A stretch of DNA of 10,384 nt from an uncultured Lachnospiraceae bacterium (GTDB lineage: Bacteria > Bacillota > Clostridia > Lachnospirales > Lachnospiraceae): the NCBI GenBank assembly GCA_900553355.1, contig USDK01000075.1:1-10384 (forward strand). The letters are read 5' to 3'. Shown here in pieces: positions 6,815-10,384 of this stretch (position 1 is its first letter; each line of letters opens with the position of its first letter). A model generated the notes under the pieces. It worked only from the letters and a program-made list of their open reading frames with translations, made no database searches and was not told where the DNA came from. Both the position numbers and the translations under genes were made by a program.

Positions 6815-6843
6815 ATTATATCATCAAAAAATTAACAAGTCAA
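6815..6843 (-). promoter_or_regulatory. Sigma-A promoter of the TauE/SafE-type permease
   Basis: On the minus strand TTGACT (complement of 6838-6843) and a perfect TATAAT (complement of 6815-6820) are exactly 17 bp apart. The predicted start near 6808 gives a leader of about 85 nt. A second, extended -10 (TGCTATAAT, complement of 6782-6790) lies closer to the gene and may be an alternative. Confidence 0.8.
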
Positions 6844-6887
6844 TGAATATCAGGTCTGAAAACGATGAATCTTTGTGGAAAATAGAT

Positions 6888-6919
6888 AAAAAATCCGGCA
6901 TCCAAAAAGGGATGCCGGA
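6888..6919 (-). terminator. Terminator of the NSS transporter gene
   Basis: The minus-strand transcript folds TCCGGCATCC (complement of 6910-6919) against GGATGCCGGA (complement of 6894-6903) with a short loop, followed by a run of T (complement of AAAAAA just before 6894). It starts about 22 nt after the stop of the NSS gene and lies upstream of the permease promoter. Confidence 0.9.
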
Positions 6920-6941
6920 AGCGGATAAATATACGATATTT

Positions 6942-8315
6942 TTATTTGAGAAAACCGAAAAGAGTCAGTAGAATTATGATCATAAAGAAGGGAACGACAA
7001 CAACGGTCAATATCTTTTCGTACAGGGTAACATGCCCGAATTTGCCGTTATTGGTCACTTCTTTTTCGTAGTTTTTAAATCCCCATACCTTGGCTATGAC
7101 AATACATACCAGGATACAACCGATCGGCATCAGCAGATATGCAGAGAAAGTGTCCAGCCAGTCATAAATACCGAGCATATTGATGCCGTTTATGTCGACC
7201 CAGGGAAGTTTGACGCCGCTTAAGATGCCAAAACCAAGAGATACGAAAACATTACCTACACCAATGATGCCGGCTGTCAGGAAAGTTGCATTTCTTCGCC
7301 CCAGGTGTCTGTTTTCCTCGAAGGTCCGGATAGAAATCTCGAAGAAACTGAACAGAGAGGATATCACGGCAAAGAGAATGGCAAGGAAGAAGCATACGCC
7401 GATGAATCTTCCTCCGGGAAGCTTCTCAAAGATGTCCGTCATAACATTGAATACAAGGCTTGGGCCTGCGGACTGAATGTCTACACCGCCGGAGAAGGCG
7501 GAGGGGACAACGACAAATCCGGCCAGGATCGCGGCTGCCGTATCAAAGACAGAAACCATGACTGCGTCGCTCTTCAGATTGTTTTCTTTTGGAATGTTGG
7601 CTCCCAGGGTTACATATAACCCCCAGCCGATGCCGACAGAGAACAGAACCTGTACGGCGGCCTGGGCAAAGGTATTAAAACCGAACTTGCTGAAATCTGG
7701 CAGCAGATAGTATTTAACGCCTTCGATGGCGTTATCGTTTACGATCAGCGCCCAGATGCCGCAGATGATGAGCAGGATGAAAAGCAAAGGCATCATGACC
7801 TTGGCAATTTTTTCAACGGTGTTTGTAATCCCGAAATACAGCATGACAGACACAAATACCAGGATGATCATAGTCCAGATAAGGGGCTCAACGGTTGAAG
7901 ATGTAAAGTTATCATAATAGGCCTGCTTATCAGAGCCAAAATCACCGCTTATTATGTATTGGAAAGCATATTTTGCAACCCAGCCTCCCACTACTACATA
8001 ATACATATTGATCATCAGGGTACAGATATTTGCCATCCAGCCGACGAATCCCCATTTTTTACTGATACGCTGGAAGGCAGTAACAGTATCCTTTCCGGTG
8101 TGGCGCCCGATGGCAGTTTCCATCTGTACCATTGGATGTCCGATCAGGGCCACGACGATGATGTAGACGACCAGAAATACGCCGCCGCCCTGCTGGTATG
8201 CAAGATAAGGAAAACGCCAGATGTTCCCCAGGCCAATGGCGGCGCCTGCCGCTACCATGAGATAGCCAAATCTTGATCCCCATTGTTGAGTTCCTGTGTT
8301 TGTCTGATTACTCAT
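6942..8315 (-). CDS. Neurotransmitter:sodium symporter (NSS/SNF) family amino-acid transporter
   Basis: The 457-aa membrane protein is a sodium-dependent symporter of the LeuT fold. The family signature is at the N-terminus: GSRFGYLMVAAGAAIGLGN then IWRFPYLAYQQGGGVF (about 13-47), which forms the unwound TM1 with the sodium and substrate sites and the cytosolic gate. TM3 carries INMYYVVVGGW, the position of the substrate-gating Tyr in LeuT. I count 11 hydrophobic helices, ending with TM11 at the C-terminus, as in MhsT- and Tyt1-type bacterial members rather than the 12-helix LeuT form. The substrate is probably an amino acid, and proline is possible given the neighbouring pathway but unproven. 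The start is ATG 8315, with AAAGGA (complement of 8325-8330) 9 nt upstream; an earlier ATG at 8342 has no site. It is probably controlled by the adjacent LysR regulator and a leader hairpin. Confidence 0.92.
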   Translation of the reverse strand: MSNQTNTGTQQWGSRFGYLMVAAGAAIGLGNIWRFPYLAYQQGGGVFLVVYIIVVALIGHPMVQMETAIGRHTGKDTVTAFQRISKKWGFVGWMANICTLMINMYYVVVGGWVAKYAFQYIISGDFGSDKQAYYDNFTSSTVEPLIWTMIILVFVSVMLYFGITNTVEKIAKVMMPLLFILLIICGIWALIVNDNAIEGVKYYLLPDFSKFGFNTFAQAAVQVLFSVGIGWGLYVTLGANIPKENNLKSDAVMVSVFDTAAAILAGFVVVPSAFSGGVDIQSAGPSLVFNVMTDIFEKLPGGRFIGVCFFLAILFAVISSLFSFFEISIRTFEENRHLGRRNATFLTAGIIGVGNVFVSLGFGILSGVKLPWVDINGINMLGIYDWLDTFSAYLLMPIGCILVCIVIAKVWGFKNYEKEVTNNGKFGHVTLYEKILTVVVVPFFMIIILLTLFGFLK

Positions 8316-8403
8316 AAATATACATCCTTTCTTACCGGGCAATTTCGGTGGGTCAACTGCAGTGGATGTCTCCTGCCCTTGATATGCAGCGAGTCAGAAA
8401 CAA

Positions 8404-8437
8404 AAAGGCGCTCTCCACCAAATGTGAGAGCGCCTTT
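8404..8437 (-). terminator. Terminator/attenuator hairpin in the NSS 5' leader
   Basis: The minus-strand RNA forms a perfect 12-bp stem AAAGGCGCUCUC / GAGAGCGCCUUU with a 10-nt loop and a following UUUUUGUUU tract. It lies about 15 nt downstream of the predicted start of the NSS transcript (about 8452) and about 90 nt before the NSS ATG, so transcripts from that promoter must pass it. It also lies downstream of the LysR gene with no intervening hairpin, so it may terminate that message too. Confidence 0.85.
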
Positions 8438-8458
8438 GTAATCTCAATCCTCTTTTTA

Positions 8459-8487
8459 AGTATAGCGCTATGAAGAGGAAAAGTCAA
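8459..8487 (-). promoter_or_regulatory. Sigma-A promoter of the NSS transporter
   Basis: On the minus strand TTGACT (complement of 8482-8487) and TATACT (complement of 8459-8464) are separated by exactly 17 bp. The predicted start is near 8452, giving a leader of about 137 nt that contains the hairpin at 8404-8437. Confidence 0.8.
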
Positions 8488-8494
8488 TAAAATT

Positions 8495-8530
8495 ATTAGA
8501 AAACGTAATGTACATATTAGAAAATCTTAT
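8495..8530 (-). promoter_or_regulatory. Tandem LysR-type operator boxes upstream of the NSS promoter
   Basis: Two similar 15-bp boxes occur 21 bp apart: ATTAGAAAACGTAAT (8495-8509) and ATTAGAAAATCTTAT (8516-8530). The first has the ATTA-N7-TAAT dyad of LysR-family boxes. Their centres fall at about -50 and -71 relative to the predicted NSS start, matching the activation and recognition sites typical of LysR-activated promoters. Binding by the adjacent regulator is inferred. Confidence 0.55.
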
Positions 8531-8547
8531 ATATTGTTCAATAAAAA

Positions 8548-9420
8548 TTAGTCTTCCAGAAGAAAATCTTTAGCATATTCCAGAAAGCTTCTGGAGGCAG
8601 GAGACAGCTCCTTGTCAGAGGAATAGGCAAGTCCCAGCTGGCGGAAGGCATTTGGTGCAAGTTTCCGCAGAACAAAACTTCCGGTCTGCCCTCTTAAAAG
8701 AAGACCCGGGAGAATGGTGACGCCAAGACCATGCTCCACCATGGAAAGTACTGAAAATTCATTAATAGAAACATACCGGATATCGGGGTTGATATGGTAT
8801 TGTGCCAGAATGCGGTGGATATCACTACCTGGAGCGTATTCTGTAACGACAAAAGGGATACCGTTAAATTTTTCGATCGGAATCTCATCGTATTTTGTGA
8901 GTGGGTGACCTTTGGGAAGGACAGCGAAAAGTTCATCGTCCATAACGGGGAGAAATTCATAGTGATGCCCCTCCTGACGGCTGATAAATCCAATATCCAC
9001 GCGGCGTTCCTGGATCCAGTCCGCCAGCTCCCACTCGCCCCCTTCGATAATTTTAAAATGTATGTCGGGGTGGCTGATGTGAAATTTCTGTATGATCTCC
9101 GGGATCCAGTGGATGGAGCAGCTCAAATAGGTCCCGATCTTAATAACTCCGATCTGTGCGCCTTTTAAAGAGGCGATTTCCTGACGTACGACCTCATCTG
9201 CGTTCAGCAGGGAGCGGACGGAAGGAACCAGAGATTTTGCATCATTTGTAAGAGTCATTCCGTGTTTATCTTTGACAAAAAGAGGGAATCCGACTTCTTT
9301 TTCCAATGATTTCATCATCTGAGTGATGCCGGATTGTGTATAGCCCAGAATTTCACCTGCGCGGGTAAAACTGCCGTATTCGTCAACGGCCATCATAACT
9401 TTCCATCTTTTTACGTCCAT
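8548..9420 (-). CDS. LysR-family transcriptional regulator
   Basis: The 290-aa protein has the two-domain LysR layout and normal family length. The winged helix-turn-helix is at about 1-60 (VDEYGSFTRAGEILGYTQSG, then MMKSLEKEVGFPLFVK), followed by a linker helix and the periplasmic-binding-protein-like effector domain at about 88-286 (IKIGTYLSCSIHWIPEIIQKF, split as IKIGTYLSCS + IHWIPEIIQKF; VDIGFISRQ; GLGVTILPGLLL). Its effector is unknown. A strong GGGAGGAA ends 6-7 nt before the ATG and confirms the start. The gene lies upstream of and on the same strand as the NSS transporter, with LysR-like boxes in between and a related sequence in front of its own start. That suggests it activates the transporter and controls itself. 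Confidence 0.93.
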   Translation of the reverse strand: MDVKRWKVMMAVDEYGSFTRAGEILGYTQSGITQMMKSLEKEVGFPLFVKDKHGMTLTNDAKSLVPSVRSLLNADEVVRQEIASLKGAQIGVIKIGTYLSCSIHWIPEIIQKFHISHPDIHFKIIEGGEWELADWIQERRVDIGFISRQEGHHYEFLPVMDDELFAVLPKGHPLTKYDEIPIEKFNGIPFVVTEYAPGSDIHRILAQYHINPDIRYVSINEFSVLSMVEHGLGVTILPGLLLRGQTGSFVLRKLAPNAFRQLGLAYSSDKELSPASRSFLEYAKDFLLED

Positions 9421-9440
9421 AAAATTCCTCCCTCACTCAT

Positions 9441-9457
9441 ATAGAAAAATGTAATGT
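9441..9457. promoter_or_regulatory. Possible LysR autoregulatory site
   Basis: ATAGAAAAATGTAATGT resembles the proximal NSS operator (TAGAAAACGTAATGT at 8497-8511), differing by one inserted base and one substitution. It lies 21-37 nt upstream of the LysR start, in the divergent region shared with the DUF2752 gene. This position fits autoregulation but the match is short and AT-rich. Confidence 0.4.
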
Positions 9458-9546
9458 TGTAATCGATATTTTATGATAAGATAGTAGCGGAAACGAAGGG
9501 GAAATACAAGAGGAATCGGCAAATAATCTGGAAAGGAAATGTACGG

Positions 9547-10011
9547 ATGGAGCTGCAGAAGAGGATAAAAAGCAACAGGAAAAGGCTCGGAAAGCTTGTA
9601 TTGATGCATGTCGGCATTATTTTAGTTCTGGCCGTGCTTGCTGCTACGGTCTGGCACTGCCCGGTACGGCTTTTGTTTGGGGTTCCATGTCCTGGATGCG
9701 GCACTACCAGGGCCTGCCTTGCACTATTGCGTCTGGATACAGGCGCTGCATTTGCATACCAGCCAGTGTTTTTTCTGAACGTTCTGCTATTCTGGTATTG
9801 TATTCACAATAATATAATAAGAAGAAACTGGATCGCCAGGGGGCATACATGGAATGAACGACTGGAACTTTTTTTGATCTGCCTGGGGATCGGGGTGATT
9901 CTGACAGTCTATGTGGTACGGCTGGTACGGCAGGATTCGCCGGTGATGGAGATTCATCTGGAGGAGGGGCTGGTATTCCGCGCGGCGGGGATTCTGAGAG
10001 GGATGCTATGA
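9547..10011 (+). CDS. DUF2752-family membrane protein
   Basis: The 154-aa protein carries the DUF2752 signature PCPGCGTTRACLALLRLD (about 47-64), with Cys48 and Cys51 and the Thr-Arg pair, followed by AAFAYQPVF. There are three hydrophobic helices (about 18-36, 72-88, 107-126), a basic N-terminus and a 28-residue C-terminal tail. The family's function is unknown; the CPxCGxTR motif may bind metal or be redox-active, which is speculation. A site AAAGGA ends about 12 nt before the ATG at 9547. Another ATG at 9539 is out of frame and stops after ten codons. The gene is transcribed alone, divergently from the LysR gene. A weak promoter candidate is TTGTAA (9457-9462) with GATAGT (9480-9485), 17 bp apart. 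Confidence 0.85.
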   Translation: MELQKRIKSNRKRLGKLVLMHVGIILVLAVLAATVWHCPVRLLFGVPCPGCGTTRACLALLRLDTGAAFAYQPVFFLNVLLFWYCIHNNIIRRNWIARGHTWNERLELFLICLGIGVILTVYVVRLVRQDSPVMEIHLEEGLVFRAAGILRGML

Positions 10012-10027
10012 GCCTGTTCATTTTTCG

Positions 10028-10188
10028 CTCCTCTATGCTCATGCGCACTCGTCGCGCTTCGCGCTCCAGTTTCGCACATACGTGCTAAGACTGCTTATGA
10101 GAGGCGCAAAATGCGAGTTGCACTCGCGCCGAAAAGAAAGCGGATGATCCTTACATGCAAGCATGACGGATATCCATTTCTTTCCGGC
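10028..10188. repeat. Cluster of palindromes after the DUF2752 gene (intergenic repeat-like element)
   Basis: This 160-nt non-coding block is packed with inverted repeats: GCGC-TTC-GCGC near 10056, GCAC-ATAC-GTGC near 10074-10085, GCGAGT-TGC-ACTCGC at 10113-10127, and a long imperfect dyad at 10128-10188. The long dyad nests GCCG/CGGC, GAAAG/CTTTC, two GGAT/ATCC type pairs and CATGC-AA-GCATG. The stem density suggests a dispersed palindromic repeat or a structured RNA; one hairpin may end the DUF2752 transcript. No coding frame here is credible. Confidence 0.6.
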
Positions 10189-10249
10189 ACGGCTGCGGAC
10201 TGCATTTTTTGATTGTATCAAAAAAAATACAATATTTAGCAGAAAGGGC

Positions 10250-10278
10250 TTGAAAAATGTGGAAGCATCGGATATACT
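10250..10278 (+). promoter_or_regulatory. Strong sigma-A promoter at the window end
   Basis: TTGAAA (10250-10255) and TATACT (10273-10278) are separated by exactly 17 bp, with an AT-rich run immediately upstream (about 10206-10236) resembling an UP element. The predicted start is near 10285. Confidence 0.75.
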
Positions 10279-10284
10279 AAAAAA

Positions 10285-10384
10285 GCTGTGACATTGATAG
10301 CTGTGAAGCGTGAGGTTGCTGCCCGAAAGTGGCAGGTTTTCCGTGGAGCGAATGTCAAGTTAGGAAACTGGCGACAAGTCACTG
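10285..10384 (+). ncRNA. Structured 5' leader RNA, cut by the window end
   Basis: Downstream of the promoter, the RNA has no start codon with a ribosome binding site in the visible 100 nt and folds into a closed domain. GACATT (10290-10295) pairs with AATGTC (10351-10356), enclosing a hairpin CTGCC (10319-10323) / GGCAG (10331-10335) with loop CGAAAGT. Purine-rich unpaired stretches such as GAAGCGTGAGG are the kind conserved in regulatory leaders. It may be the leader of a ribosomal-protein operon or another cis-regulatory RNA, but I cannot name the family with confidence. Confidence 0.5.

Noticed and set aside
8495..8530. Direct repeats as part of a mobile element end
   Set aside because: Only two 10-bp copies at helical spacing next to a promoter and a LysR gene; operator sites explain them better, and no transposase is nearby.
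10028..10188. CRISPR array
   Set aside because: The repeats are inverted and differ from one another; there are no regularly spaced identical direct repeats.
10039..10221. 60-aa minus-strand frame in the palindromic block
   Set aside because: It lies across the inverted repeats, has no ribosome binding site and no protein-like pattern.

Overview
The window looks like chromosomal DNA from a Stickland-fermenting anaerobic Firmicute of the class Clostridia, quite possibly a Lachnospiraceae member. The evidence is moderate-to-low GC, strong AGGAGG-type ribosome binding sites, a D-proline reductase operon with an in-frame UGA (selenocysteine) codon, and rho-independent terminators after most transcription units. 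The genus cannot be fixed from this sequence alone.

Left part (1-4553, + strand): the last 32 codons of an unidentified gene, a 192-nt gap, then the D-proline reductase genes. These are prdA (proprotein that self-cleaves to give the pyruvoyl subunit), a 98-aa conserved small ORF, prdB (selenoprotein; UGA at 2906-2908 followed by a good bacterial SECIS hairpin), an intercistronic terminator-like hairpin, then prdD and prdE, closed by a 19-bp terminator. Together PrdA and PrdB form the enzyme that reductively opens D-proline to 5-aminovalerate. PrdD and PrdE are paralogues of the two halves of PrdA, and the gene boundary between them falls exactly where PrdA cuts itself. Proline racemase (PrdF), PrdC and PrdR are not visible as complete genes here.

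Middle (4554-5790): about 500 nt of AT-rich intergenic DNA, then a two-TM YcxB-like protein (+) that ends at a bidirectional terminator shared with the converging gene.

Right-centre (5791-9420, - strand): a TauE/SafE-type permease with its own consensus promoter, an 11-TM neurotransmitter:sodium symporter (NSS) family amino-acid transporter, and a LysR-type regulator. Between the regulator and the NSS gene lie two tandem LysR-like boxes 21 bp apart, a near-perfect sigma-70-type promoter, and a terminator hairpin inside the NSS 5' leader. This arrangement suggests LysR-activated, attenuated expression of the transporter.

Right end (9421-10384, + strand): a DUF2752 membrane protein, a dense set of palindromic hairpins (intergenic repeat or structured terminator), and a strong promoter reading into a structured RNA leader that runs off the window. 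It is probably the leader of a gene beyond position 10384.
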